Source: an uncultured Catenibacillus sp.
GTDB taxonomy: Bacteria; Bacillota; Clostridia; Lachnospirales; Lachnospiraceae
DNA: 64,000 bases
Reading direction: 5' to 3'
Assembly: GCA_934339005.1 (NCBI GenBank)
Contig: CAKRHR010000009.1
Location: forward strand, 19,932-83,931
The notes beneath the pieces are model-generated. The model worked only from the letters and a program-made list of their open reading frames with translations. It searched no databases and was not told the origin of the DNA. Both the position numbers and the translations under genes were made by a program. Of this stretch, positions 16,721 to 25,340 are shown piece by piece. Numbering within the stretch: the first letter of the stretch is position 1; each line of letters begins with the position of its first letter.

Positions 16721-17752
16721 TCAGTTAAATTTAAATATCTTCTGCGTAATCTTATACCCAACCTTTGAAATTTGTTTACCAATCGCGCTGTGTGGGTTTG
16801 ACAACATACCGCGCACATCCACACGCACGCGTCTGCACATCTTTGCATTTTTATTTTTAAAATATAGCCATAATTCTTTGCGCTTGGCATCTGCTTCTTC
16901 GTTATTTGCCAATACAAGCATCACAGAGGTAACAGAGCAAATCATTGCCAGATAGCTTAACATATATCTGCTCAGATGTTTATTTTCCACATCCTCCGGC
17001 AAATCATAGGCGTCAATCATTAATTTATTGACACGAATCTGCTGGTCAATACGCTTAATCATATTCTGCTGATTCACAGACTGATCCTCGCGTCCGATAA
17101 AATAGCGATATAAATCCACATTAACATAATAAAGTGTCTTCACATATGGCAATGGAACATATACAAACAAATTATCCACATAAAATGTATGTTCAGGAAG
17201 TTTTAATCCACAATCTCTGAGAATTTGTGTCCGGTAAATTACAGAATGCATCAACAGATTTTGATCTGGTCTGAAATATCTGACCGAATCCCAGCCAAAG
17301 ATTTCATTTTCCGGCAAAGCATTATTGTACTTAACAACACGCTGTGAATTATCCTCCACATGCTCATACACATAGTTACAGACAAACATATCCACACGCT
17401 TATGCTGCGCAATAATATCTTTGATTGTCTCCAGCACTTTTTTAAGGCTTTCCTCATCCAGCCAGTCATCAGAATCCACAACTTTATAATATACGCCTTT
17501 CGCATGCTCTATGCCTGTATTCACAGCCGAACCATGTCCGCCATTTGGCTTATGGATTGCTTTGACAATCGTCGGATAACGCTTCTCATAATCATCGGCA
17601 ATCTCGGCTGTACGGTCTGACGAACCATCATCAACAATTAAAATCTCAGCATCCTCGCCTGCTTTTAACAGTGAATCAACACACTTTTCCATATAAGCTT
17701 CAGAATTATAACATGGTACTGCAAATGTTATGATTTTCAAAATTATATTCAT
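16721..17752 (-). CDS. Family 2 glycosyltransferase
   Basis: GT-A fold transferase that moves a sugar from a nucleotide-sugar to a cell-surface acceptor. After the start come ITFAVPCYNSEAYMEKCVDSLL, EILIVDDGSSDRT and the metal-binding VDSDDWLDEE (DXD-type), all within the first 130 residues. The C-terminal half contains one moderately hydrophobic stretch (YMLSYLAMICSVTSVMLVLA) and a basic tail. About 343 residues if the ATG at 17752 is used. The AAAGG site is immediately adjacent to that ATG, so a TTG start at 17740 (giving MKIITFAVPCYN, the usual family beginning) is at least as likely; the open frame up to 17833 is not needed. The acceptor is unknown. Confidence 0.85.
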   Translation of the reverse strand: MNIILKIITFAVPCYNSEAYMEKCVDSLLKAGEDAEILIVDDGSSDRTAEIADDYEKRYPTIVKAIHKPNGGHGSAVNTGIEHAKGVYYKVVDSDDWLDEESLKKVLETIKDIIAQHKRVDMFVCNYVYEHVEDNSQRVVKYNNALPENEIFGWDSVRYFRPDQNLLMHSVIYRTQILRDCGLKLPEHTFYVDNLFVYVPLPYVKTLYYVNVDLYRYFIGREDQSVNQQNMIKRIDQQIRVNKLMIDAYDLPEDVENKHLSRYMLSYLAMICSVTSVMLVLANNEEADAKRKELWLYFKNKNAKMCRRVRVDVRGMLSNPHSAIGKQISKVGYKITQKIFKFN

Positions 17753-17924
17753 CCTTTCTGTGCTCACAGAGTTTGAAAATAGCTTACTCTGTGTTCGCAA
17801 AATATCAAACATCAAAATATTGATTAAATTCACTCTTTTATAGTATCATATTCAAAAAAAATCCGAAACCTTTTATTCTTAAATATTAAGGCATTTATTT
17901 TTAAAGATTTTCTAAACAGCCAAA

Positions 17925-18740
17925 TTATTTCTTTCTGAAATACTCTATCACTGAAGCTACAATCAGTACCACCAAATCCACAAGGACAATACTTGCGCCT
18001 GTTGGCAGGTTTACAAGGAATGAACAACAGATACCAATCACATAACATACAATTGAAATAATCACGGATGTCACAACAACGGCTTTGAAACTGCCAACAA
18101 GCTTTCTGGCAGTGATGGCAGGGAAAATAATCAGGCTGGAAATCAGCAGACTTCCCATCATACGCATACCAAGTACAACTGTGAGTGCTGTTAAAAGGGC
18201 AATTAAGAACTGATAGAATCCCACATTAATGCCTGCAGATTTTGCATATGTTTCATCGCATGTAATTAAAAATAAACGGTTATAAAATAATACATATAAA
18301 AGCACGATCACGATAGATAATACGATGCTCATCACTACATCCGTTTCACTCATTGCAAGAATACTACCAAACATATAATTGCTGACATCCACGTTAAAAC
18401 CACCAGATAATGCTGTGATAATCACGCCAGCAGCCAATGATACTGTAGCTACCATACCAATCGCCACATCACCGCCAGCCTTCACTTTCTGACTGTAAAA
18501 CATAATCAGACACGCCGCAATGACAACAACAGGAATGGATACAGATAAAATCGGCAGGCCCAGTGCAACGGCAAGTGATGTGGAAGCAAAGCCGACATCA
18601 CCAAGTCCATGACCTATGAGTGAATATCTTTTCTGTACTAAAATAACTCCAAGCAGTGCCGCACAAAGCGAAATCAGCACACCTGAAATCAGTGCTCTTT
18701 GTATAAAGGCATATGAAAATATTTCAAAAAATTCTGTCAT
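17925..18740 (-). CDS. znuB: Zinc/manganese ABC transporter permease (ZnuB-like)
   Basis: Membrane subunit of a metal ABC importer of the ABC-3 (ZnuB/MntB/TroC) family. About 271 residues with 7-8 hydrophobic spans. Family blocks: FIQRALISGVLISLCAALLG near the N-terminus, LGDVGFASTSLAVALGL, KAGGDVAIGMVATVSLAAGV and the LLISSLIIFPAITARKLVGSF segment. The start is ATG 18740, after a GGGAGGAAC site; this ATG overlaps the znuC stop by four bases (ATGA), a typical coupled arrangement. An upstream in-frame start at 18761 would lie deeper in znuC and lacks a site. Confidence 0.9.
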   Translation of the reverse strand: MTEFFEIFSYAFIQRALISGVLISLCAALLGVILVQKRYSLIGHGLGDVGFASTSLAVALGLPILSVSIPVVVIAACLIMFYSQKVKAGGDVAIGMVATVSLAAGVIITALSGGFNVDVSNYMFGSILAMSETDVVMSIVLSIVIVLLYVLFYNRLFLITCDETYAKSAGINVGFYQFLIALLTALTVVLGMRMMGSLLISSLIIFPAITARKLVGSFKAVVVTSVIISIVCYVIGICCSFLVNLPTGASIVLVDLVVLIVASVIEYFRKK

Positions 18741-19444
18741 GCGTTGTTCCTCCCAAGCCATTCTTTGGCATCACCGTCAAACTCCATTTTCTGATTCATC
18801 ACAATGACTCTTGAGGCATAAGAGCCAACCTGCGCCATATCATGTGATGCCATTAAAATCGTCACGCCGTTTTCTTTATTTAAACGGTCAAGAATATCAT
18901 AAAATTCTTCTGTAATCTTCTGGTCAAGTCCTGCACAAGGCTCATCCAGAATCAGTAATTCCGGATGCCTGCAAAATGCTCTCGCAAGAAGCACGCGCTG
19001 CTGCTGGCCACCGGAAAGATTGCCGATACGGCGATTTGCCATCGGTAAAATATCAAAAGTTTCCATGGCCTGTCTGGCTGTTTCTTTATCTTTTTTTGTG
19101 TAAAATGGCAGGCGTTTTTCACGCTTTTGTGTACCGGATAATACAACTTCCCACACCGTTGCCGGGAAGCCTTTTTCGATTTGATTTATCTGCCCCATAT
19201 AGGCAAATGCATCCGGTGCAATCTTTAAGTTGACACTGCCTTTGCTGATTGGCACAAGACCGACAATACTTTTCATCAGTGTACTTTTTCCTGAACCGTT
19301 ACTGCCAATCAGACAAATATATTCGCCGCGGTGTACACTGAAGGATACATCCTCCACTGCATATTCCTGCGCACGGTCATAGGCGATGGATACGTGGTCG
19401 ATATCCAGAATCGTTTGCTGTATTTTGTTGTTTGCTTCTGCCAT
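18737..19444 (-). CDS. znuC: Zinc/manganese ABC transporter ATPase (ZnuC-like)
   Basis: ATP-binding subunit that powers the importer formed with ZnuA and ZnuB. The 235-residue product has Walker A GSNGSGKSTLMKS (about residue 43), a Q-loop at YMGQINQIEKGFP, signature LSGGQQQRVLLARAF, Walker B LLILDEPCAGLDQ and a switch His in MASHDMAQ. It follows znuA with a one-base gap between the znuA start-side end (19446) and its own ATG at 19444, and its stop overlaps the znuB start. Confidence 0.93.
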   Translation of the reverse strand: MAEANNKIQQTILDIDHVSIAYDRAQEYAVEDVSFSVHRGEYICLIGSNGSGKSTLMKSIVGLVPISKGSVNLKIAPDAFAYMGQINQIEKGFPATVWEVVLSGTQKREKRLPFYTKKDKETARQAMETFDILPMANRRIGNLSGGQQQRVLLARAFCRHPELLILDEPCAGLDQKITEEFYDILDRLNKENGVTILMASHDMAQVGSYASRVIVMNQKMEFDGDAKEWLGRNNA

Positions 19445-19445
19445 A

Positions 19446-20588
19446 CTAATTTAATGCCTCCTCTAATACATCATAGTTTCTCTGCATAATATCCAAAAAT
19501 GTAATTCCATTCTCAAAATCTTCTTTTGAAACATTGTGCGCAGTTGAAAGCACCTTCATGGATGCCCCTGTATCCTGCGAAATCGTCTGTGCGACTCTGC
19601 CTGAGGACAATTCCTCATAAAAAATCGTGTGCACCTGATGTTCATTAATATAATCAATCACGTGGGTCATATCATAGATACTCGGGTCCGCCTCCGCTGA
19701 ACAGGACTGATATACAGTTTCATATGTCAGCCCGTAATGTGAAATCAGATAACCATAAGCAAATCGTCCTGCAAATACGATGTCTGTACGACTGCTGTCT
19801 GCAATCATTGTCTTGTATTTTTCATCCATTGCATGTAACTGCGCCACATAATCTCCGGCACGGTCTGCAAGTGCCGCTCTATCCTTCACCGGAAGTTCTG
19901 CGGATGCATCCGCAATCGCCTCTGCCATCTTTGCTGCATTATCAAGATTCAACCAGAAATGTGGATCGTAGCTGTGTTCATGATTGTGATGATGATGACT
20001 TTCATGCACATCTTCATGTGTATCTACTTCATCATGTACATCTTCATCATCGCCATGTACATCTTCATCTTCGCTATGTACATCTTCATCATCGCTATGT
20101 ACATCTTCATCAGCCTCTTGAATTTCATTTTCCTCATGTTCTTCCTCTGATTCAAGATCAACATATTTTGACAAATCCAAAACCTTTACACCATCCAGGC
20201 TCTCTACAATCTGTGCTGCCCATGGTTCCATCTCATCGCCTGTATAAATAAACATATCCGCATTAGAAATCTCAATCATATCCTGCGGTGTTGGGTCATA
20301 CATATGGCTCTCCTGACCAGGTGCAAGCAGCATGCGCACATCTGCTTCATCACCGTAAATCTGACGGGCAAAATCGTACTGTGGAAATAAAGTACATATA
20401 ATCACAGGTTTTGTCTGTGTATCCGCATCTGCTATATCAGCCTTACTGTCGGTTGCACCCGAAGCATCTGCCGCCTGACAGCCGCCAACCGTCAATACTG
20501 TCACAAGACACAATAAACATGCAAACCACCACTTGCTTTTATGTGAAGTTATTTTCTGATTTGTATCAGATAATCTTTTTATTCTCAT
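19446..20588 (-). CDS. znuA: Zinc/manganese-binding lipoprotein (ZnuA-like) with Asp/His repeat
   Basis: Extracytoplasmic solute-binding lipoprotein of the cluster A-I metal importers. Lipobox VGGC puts the lipid on Cys37. The body has VIICTLFPQYDFARQIYGDEADVRMLL, MYDPTPQDMIEISNADMFIYTGDEMEPW, the metal ligand region SYDPHFWLNL, and IFYEELSSGRVAQTISQDTG. Between them (about residues 145-195) is a metal-binding acidic/His loop that holds four 7-residue repeats of the type VHSDDED followed by ESHHHHNHEH. Such a His loop points to zinc rather than manganese. The repeats are coded by exact 21-bp periods (20034-20117). At 380 residues it is longer than usual (about 300) because of the loop. Start ATG 20588 follows GAGAGGTAAAT. 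Confidence 0.93.
   Translation of the reverse strand: MRIKRLSDTNQKITSHKSKWWFACLLCLVTVLTVGGCQAADASGATDSKADIADADTQTKPVIICTLFPQYDFARQIYGDEADVRMLLAPGQESHMYDPTPQDMIEISNADMFIYTGDEMEPWAAQIVESLDGVKVLDLSKYVDLESEEEHEENEIQEADEDVHSDDEDVHSEDEDVHGDDEDVHDEVDTHEDVHESHHHHNHEHSYDPHFWLNLDNAAKMAEAIADASAELPVKDRAALADRAGDYVAQLHAMDEKYKTMIADSSRTDIVFAGRFAYGYLISHYGLTYETVYQSCSAEADPSIYDMTHVIDYINEHQVHTIFYEELSSGRVAQTISQDTGASMKVLSTAHNVSKEDFENGITFLDIMQRNYDVLEEALN
20034..20117. repeat. 21-bp tandem repeat inside znuA
   Basis: Four consecutive 21-bp units begin with ATGTAC at 20034, 20055, 20076 and 20097. On the coding strand they encode the heptads VHSDDED, VHSEDED, VHGDDED and VHDEVDT-like. Copy number is likely to vary between strains through slippage. 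Confidence 0.8.
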
Positions 20589-20609
20589 ATTTACCTCTCA
20601 TTCTCTTAT

Positions 20610-20624
20610 TGAAACTCAGTTTCA
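20610..20624. promoter_or_regulatory. Candidate Zur/Fur-family operator before znuA
   Basis: TGAAACT-C-AGTTTCA is a perfect 7-1-7 inverted repeat, the architecture of Fur, PerR and Zur boxes. It lies about 11-25 bases after the predicted transcription start and 22 bases before the znuA ATG, where a repressor would block transcription. Assignment to Zur rests on the downstream genes only. Confidence 0.65.
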
Positions 20625-20641
20625 TTAAGCTTCATTTAGAC

Positions 20642-20670
20642 ATGATACACTCTCCTAACTAAAAAGTCAA
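20642..20670 (-). promoter_or_regulatory. Promoter of znuACB
   Basis: On the minus strand TTGACT (20665-20670), 17 bases, TATCAT (20642-20647). Transcription should start near 20635, just before the 7-1-7 operator. Confidence 0.72.
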
Positions 20671-20681
20671 TCATTTTTATG

Positions 20682-20756
20682 ATGGCGAAATTGAACTATG
20701 AGCCATTTTATAATGACGAAACTGAACCATCATTTTTATATGGCAAAATTAATCCC
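20682..20756. repeat. Three imperfect direct repeats upstream of znuA
   Basis: Related 17-mers begin at 20682 (ATGGCGAAATTGAACTA), 20713 (ATGACGAAACTGAACCA) and 20740 (ATGGCAAAATTAATCCC), each preceded by an ATTTTTAT-like stretch. Spacings are 31 and 27 bases. They fill the region between the znuA promoter and the MATE gene promoter; no gene is visible in the 388-base gap. Confidence 0.5.
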
Positions 20757-20833
20757 TGCGCATCTAAGTATCTGCCATGACAAAGTGTCTATAAATCTGC
20801 CATTTTTCCCGGCAACCTTTGGCATTTTATGGA

Positions 20834-20862
20834 TTGTCGGTATTTTCAAACTGTTTTATACT
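20834..20862 (+). promoter_or_regulatory. Promoter of the MATE transporter gene
   Basis: TTGTCG (20834-20839), 17 bases, TATACT (20857-20862). The leader to ATG 20977 would be about 108 bases. Confidence 0.55.
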
Positions 20863-20976
20863 ATATGAAGTGCGTTCGCATTTCTATTTTCATGCAGCGC
20901 TGACATCATTTTAAGGCGAAAACCGGAACAACACTTTGTTTTCGTCTCATATACTAATTGAAAGAGGGAATTTGTT

Positions 20977-22311
20977 ATGAATAAGGATTTGACCTCCGGC
21001 TCACCGACAAAGATATTGTGGTTGTTTTGTCTGCCGATGTTTGGCAGTATCATTTTCCAGCAGCTTTACAACATTGCTGACAGCCTTGTTGCCGGTAAGT
21101 TTATTGGCGAAAGCGCTTTGGCTGCCGTTGGTAACAGTTATGAAGTAACACTCATTTTTATTGCATTCGCTTTTGGATGTAATATCGGATGCTCTGTCAT
21201 CGTTTCGCGTTATTTTGGCGCCAAAGAATATGCCCACATGAAAACTGCTGTACACACAACATTAATTTCAAGTGCGGTCTTGTGTGCAATTCTGATGCTG
21301 ATTGGTTTTATTTCCTGCAAAGGTCTTCTGACACTGATTCAGACACCTGCAGAAATTCTGGATGATTCCTTATTATATTTGTATATTTACATTCTGGGAT
21401 TGCCGTTTTTGTTTTTCTACAACATCGCTACAGGTATTTTCTCTGCCCTTGGCGATTCAAAAACACCATTTATTTTTCTGGCATTCTCATCAACAGCCAA
21501 CATCGCTGTTGACATTTTGTTTGTCAAAGCCTTCAACATGGGCATTTCCGGTGTTGCCTGGGCAACATTTTTATGTCAGGGTATCAGTTGCATCCTCTCC
21601 ATTATTCTGGTGCTGAAACGTATTCACAGCATCGAAAGTGAAGGCAAAACTCAGATGTTTTCAATGCCGATTTTCAAACAAATTGCTGTGATTGCTATTC
21701 CAAGTATTTTACAGCAGAGCTTTATTTCCATTGGTAATATCGTTATTCAGAGTGTTATTAATGGATTTGGTACAAATGTCGTTGCCGGTTATTCCGCAGC
21801 CATCAAACTGAACAACCTTGTCATTACATCATTTACAACCCTTGGCAATGGTATTTCAAACTTTACTTCTCAAAATATTGGTGCCCGCAAACCAGAACGT
21901 GTACGCTCTGGTTTTAAAGCTGGTGTGAAGCTTGTATGGCTTTTATGTATCCCAATTGTTGCCCTTTACCTGATTGTGGGACGTTATCTGCTGCTTTTAT
22001 TTATGGACCAGACATCTTCGGCAGCGATGACAACAGGACTTCAGTTCTTACATATTGTCGCACCATTTTATTTCGTTGTTTCCCTGAAGCTGGTTGCTGA
22101 CGGGGTACTGCGTGGTCTTGGCATCATGGGAAAATTCATGATCAGTACATTTACTGACCTGATTCTTCGTGTTGCACTGTCCATCGTTTTATCTCTTATG
22201 CTTGGTTCTGTCGGTATCTGGTGTTCCTGGCCGGTAGGCTGGACCATCGCCACAATCCTCTCATTCGTATTCTACAGACAGTCGATTAATGCAGAATTAA
22301 GTACTAAATAA
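20977..22311 (+). CDS. MATE family efflux transporter
   Basis: Membrane antiporter of the multidrug and toxin extrusion family, of the NorM/DinF-like bacterial branch. The 444 residues form about 12 hydrophobic spans in two related halves. Visible family features are LTSGSPTKILWLFCLPMFGSIIFQQLYNIADSLVAGKFIGESALAAVGNS at the N-terminus, GCSVIVSRYFGAKEY, GISGVAWATFLCQGISC, and in the second half SFISIGNIVIQSVINGFGTNVVAGYSAAIKLNNLV and FTSQNIGARKPERVRSGFK. Start ATG 20977 has a GAAAGAGGG site 8 bases upstream. It has its own promoter and terminator. The substrate cannot be deduced. Confidence 0.93.
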   Translation: MNKDLTSGSPTKILWLFCLPMFGSIIFQQLYNIADSLVAGKFIGESALAAVGNSYEVTLIFIAFAFGCNIGCSVIVSRYFGAKEYAHMKTAVHTTLISSAVLCAILMLIGFISCKGLLTLIQTPAEILDDSLLYLYIYILGLPFLFFYNIATGIFSALGDSKTPFIFLAFSSTANIAVDILFVKAFNMGISGVAWATFLCQGISCILSIILVLKRIHSIESEGKTQMFSMPIFKQIAVIAIPSILQQSFISIGNIVIQSVINGFGTNVVAGYSAAIKLNNLVITSFTTLGNGISNFTSQNIGARKPERVRSGFKAGVKLVWLLCIPIVALYLIVGRYLLLLFMDQTSSAAMTTGLQFLHIVAPFYFVVSLKLVADGVLRGLGIMGKFMISTFTDLILRVALSIVLSLMLGSVGIWCSWPVGWTIATILSFVFYRQSINAELSTK

Positions 22312-22317
22312 ACACAG

Positions 22318-22364
22318 CAAGACCGTCCATCGCGTATGTCTCATCAACGCAATGGACGGTCTTG
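22318..22364 (+). terminator. Terminator after the MATE gene
   Basis: CAAGACCGTCCAT (22318-22330) pairs perfectly with ATGGACGGTCTTG (22352-22364), followed by TTTTAG. The stem core GACCGTCCAT is the same as in the spoVG terminator. Confidence 0.87.
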
Positions 22365-22389
22365 TTTTAGTTCAAATATTTAATTGCTG

Positions 22390-22569
22390 TTACATCTGAT
22401 GTCTGACAACCTTATATTCATCACCTGATTTATAATACGGACATTCTTTGTAATGTGATGACATGAAGCGGTAATACTCATCCTCGTCCATGTTGACATC
22501 GCAGTAATAACATTCATCCTCATCGTCATATACATAATTGGCACAAAAATCGCAATTCATTTCTGCCAT
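22390..22569 (-). CDS. Small Cys-rich, acidic protein (possibly DUF6472)
   Basis: A 59-residue protein with a strong start: AGGAGG followed by 8 bases and ATG 22569, giving MAEMNCDFCANYVYDDEDEC. Five cysteines form a CxxC, a CYYC and a later C, so a small zinc-ribbon-like fold is likely; the rest is rich in Asp, Glu and Tyr. It resembles short proteins of Clostridia annotated DUF6472, an identification made from memory and therefore tentative. It lies 45 bases after the MFS gene start region on the same strand's downstream side and may be the last gene of that transcript. Function unknown. Confidence 0.75.
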   Translation of the reverse strand: MAEMNCDFCANYVYDDEDECYYCDVNMDEDEYYRFMSSHYKECPYYKSGDEYKVVRHQM

Positions 22570-22614
22570 TTGCTTTTCCTCCTGTAACATCTTATGTCAA
22601 CTCTATATTTTCTT

Positions 22615-23916
22615 TTACTTTGCAGATTTCTGTTTATCTACATCCGGCACAAAATGGAATATGATGGCACCGAGGATAAACAGGATAATGATACTGGATA
22701 CACCGTAGTTGACTTTGCCAGTTGCCAGTGAAATCGCACCGAAAAGAATCGGTCCGATAACTGCGGCAAATTTACCGAGGATATTGTAAAATCCAAAAAA
22801 TTCATTAGCTCTGTCCTTTGGCACAAGTCGTCCAAAATAAGAACGGCTAAGAGCCTGAATACCGCCCTGGGCTGTACCTACAAGCATTGCCAGAACCCAG
22901 AACATCACCGTCAGCGTTGTCACTGATTTATCATCAGACATAAAAAATGCCACAATACAAATCACACAATAAGTCAGAATACCGAAATACAATACTTTTC
23001 GTGTACCATACTTTTCTGCAGCCCTGCCATAGATAATCGCAAATGGAAATGCCACAAACTGTGTCACAAGCAAAATCAGTAAAAGCATGACACTACTTAT
23101 GCCCACAGTACTTCCATAAGATGTTGCCATTCTAATAATTGTATCTACACCGTCAATATAGAAAAAATAAGCTAACAGGAAAATAAAGATTGTTTTATGC
23201 TTTTTGATTTCTTTTAATGTAGTAAAAATACGCACAAAACTCTGCTTAACATAATGCGGTTCCGGATCAATACCATATTTCTGATGCACATCGCGAATCA
23301 TCGGAATACTGAATACACACCACCATATCGCAGTGATCACAAAAGATATCTTATATGCTGTTGCTACTGACATTGGCACGATATTAAACATTGCCAGAAT
23401 AACAATTACCATACAAATAATAAACGGAATCGTACTGCCGATGTAACCAAGGGCGTAACCAAGACTGGATACTCTGTCCATATCTTCGTCTTTACTGACA
23501 TCCACAAGAAATGCGTCATAAAAAATATTTGCACCTGCAAATCCTATCGCCGAAATCACATACATCACAAGCAGACCAATCCACCATGTTGAAGGCACAA
23601 AAGCTAAAAGCAATGTCGATATCAGACCTGTCCATAAAAAGAAATTAAAATAACGTTTTTTCTTTCCTTTATAATCTGCCAGCGTGCCAAGAATTGGTGA
23701 CAAAATGACAAGCAAAATCGTTGAAAAGGAATTACCAAACCCCCAGTAAGCATTGGCTGTGACTGCCGGGTCTGCAACCTTGCCTGCCAGAGCTGTACCG
23801 GCAGAATCAAGAAAATAAAGACTCATAATGGTTGATGTGACAACCATTGTGTAAGCTGAATTGGCCCAATCATAAAAAATCCAGCTCAATTCTTTTTTAG
23901 ATATATTTTTTAGCAT
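22615..23916 (-). CDS. MFS transporter, UMF1 (Atg22-like) family
   Basis: Major-facilitator protein of about 433 residues and 11-12 membrane spans. The N-terminus KKELSWIFYDWANSAYTMVVTST is the typical beginning of the UMF1/Atg22-like family, whose fungal members export amino acids from vacuoles; bacterial substrates are not established. Another family block is ALSRSYFGRLVPKDRANEFFGFYNILGKFAAVIGP. The ATG at 23916 follows a GGGGGT site at proper distance; a GTG at 23931 would start right on the stop codon of the upstream gene and is less likely. It is almost contiguous with the phosphodiesterase-like gene, so the two are probably co-transcribed. Confidence 0.88.
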   Translation of the reverse strand: MLKNISKKELSWIFYDWANSAYTMVVTSTIMSLYFLDSAGTALAGKVADPAVTANAYWGFGNSFSTILLVILSPILGTLADYKGKKKRYFNFFLWTGLISTLLLAFVPSTWWIGLLVMYVISAIGFAGANIFYDAFLVDVSKDEDMDRVSSLGYALGYIGSTIPFIICMVIVILAMFNIVPMSVATAYKISFVITAIWWCVFSIPMIRDVHQKYGIDPEPHYVKQSFVRIFTTLKEIKKHKTIFIFLLAYFFYIDGVDTIIRMATSYGSTVGISSVMLLLILLVTQFVAFPFAIIYGRAAEKYGTRKVLYFGILTYCVICIVAFFMSDDKSVTTLTVMFWVLAMLVGTAQGGIQALSRSYFGRLVPKDRANEFFGFYNILGKFAAVIGPILFGAISLATGKVNYGVSSIIILFILGAIIFHFVPDVDKQKSAK

Positions 23917-23931
23917 ATAAGCTACCCCCAC

Positions 23932-25299
23932 TTATTCAAGTATTTCTGTAATGACGTGTCCATCCACATCCGCACCGAGATCAAGGCCAAGCAGTGCTGC
24001 CATTGTCACACCCTCATCTGCAAGATGCATCTTATCCACACTGACATTTTTTGCAATACCAGGACCTTTTGCCATAAAAAATGTACTGTAGTCCTCGCCC
24101 TCCGGCAGATAACCATGCACTGCCTTCATCGCATGCTCTTTCTCAATCTGGCGCTCGTCCGCAATAACATTTTCACTGAAAGTACGCCATTCATCTAAGA
24201 AGAAATAACCATCTTTCGCTTCAAGCATCAGCGAACACCTCGGGTCTGCACCCCGTGCAATAGCCTCCTGCCGCGTAAATACATTTGCAATACCGCTTTC
24301 CGGATTTTCTTTTAACTTGTCAAACATTCTGTACAGTGTTTCCTGCAAATGACCATAACCATTTTTGACATAAATATAAGCACTTCCATCACAGTTTTTA
24401 CAAATTGCTTTCCACGCAATCACTTCCTGGCCTTCAACTTCCAAGAGTCCTTTTTCCTTCAGAAAGTGATTAGGGTATACAATCTTTGACACATCCTTCT
24501 GATAATGATCTCCAAGAATGATAACATCTGTATCTTTGTCCATATTCAATTTTTCCAGTGCAAACATAATCTGACCCAAACGGGCATCATGCCGTTCAAG
24601 TGCCTCCCTAATTTCCGGCGCATGTACGCCATACAAATGTCTGTGTGTGTCCACATCTGTAAAATGTACAAGTGTCAGATCCGGTCGGTAATGCTGCAAT
24701 GTATATAAAAGTGACTGCTGAACAAAGTTGTCTAACTCAGGCTGACGTTTTCCATCACGCAAATGTCCAAATTTCTGATTCAGCACTGCCTGATAAGCAG
24801 GTGTACCATTTATTAAAGATGTTATAATCTGATTACTCCATGGACGGTTTGCAAAAATTTCAGGCATATTGTACTGAATGTCTGATTTTGCAGTGACCGG
24901 CCAAAGAAGTGCCGCTACCTTCATACCTGACTTAATAGCCTCATCGTATAACGTCGTTCCCTTGATATACTTGCGCTGCCAGTACCAGTCCGGTGATGCA
25001 AGCCCAGGCTGTACCTTCGTATTATTGATAATCCCATGCTTATTCGGCATGCGACCTGTAATAATGGTTGTATGTGCCGGATACGTAATACTAGGATAAA
25101 CACTCTCTACATTTGTACAAACACTGGCATCTTTAAGAAACCGGCCAAAATTCGGCAGTTGCTTCATATATTCCATATCTGCACCGCCAACTGCATCCAG
25201 CGAAATCACAAGCATCCTTCTGACACATGCACTGCCTGTGCCTTCATTTTTTGTATTTTGTACACTTTTTTCATTTTTTCTATTTTTCGTATTTTTCAT
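23932..25299 (-). CDS. Alkaline-phosphatase-fold phosphodiesterase (nucleotide pyrophosphatase-like)
   Basis: Metal-dependent hydrolase of the alkaline phosphatase superfamily, closest in pattern to nucleotide pyrophosphatase/phosphodiesterases. Visible: first metal Asp in LVISLDAVGGADM, the nucleophile Thr in SITYPAHTTIITGRMPNKHGI, VHFTDVDTHRHLYG, the VIILGDHYQ metal motif, and a late His in MKAVHGYLPEGEDYSTFF. The start at ATG 25299 has GGAGGTGTGAAA upstream; the product is then about 455 residues with a Lys/Asn-rich N-terminus and no signal peptide, so it is probably cytoplasmic. It is followed by the MFS gene within 16 bases. Substrate is not determined. Confidence 0.85.
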   Translation of the reverse strand: MKNTKNRKNEKSVQNTKNEGTGSACVRRMLVISLDAVGGADMEYMKQLPNFGRFLKDASVCTNVESVYPSITYPAHTTIITGRMPNKHGIINNTKVQPGLASPDWYWQRKYIKGTTLYDEAIKSGMKVAALLWPVTAKSDIQYNMPEIFANRPWSNQIITSLINGTPAYQAVLNQKFGHLRDGKRQPELDNFVQQSLLYTLQHYRPDLTLVHFTDVDTHRHLYGVHAPEIREALERHDARLGQIMFALEKLNMDKDTDVIILGDHYQKDVSKIVYPNHFLKEKGLLEVEGQEVIAWKAICKNCDGSAYIYVKNGYGHLQETLYRMFDKLKENPESGIANVFTRQEAIARGADPRCSLMLEAKDGYFFLDEWRTFSENVIADERQIEKEHAMKAVHGYLPEGEDYSTFFMAKGPGIAKNVSVDKMHLADEGVTMAALLGLDLGADVDGHVITEILE

Positions 25300-25340
25300 T
25301 TTCACACCTCCTTCGCTTTCCAATCTATCAGATGGCTAGT

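Noticed and set aside
19724..20251. Plus-strand frame of 175 codons with His/Leu repeats opposite znuA
   Set aside because: Shadow of the 21-bp repeats of znuA.
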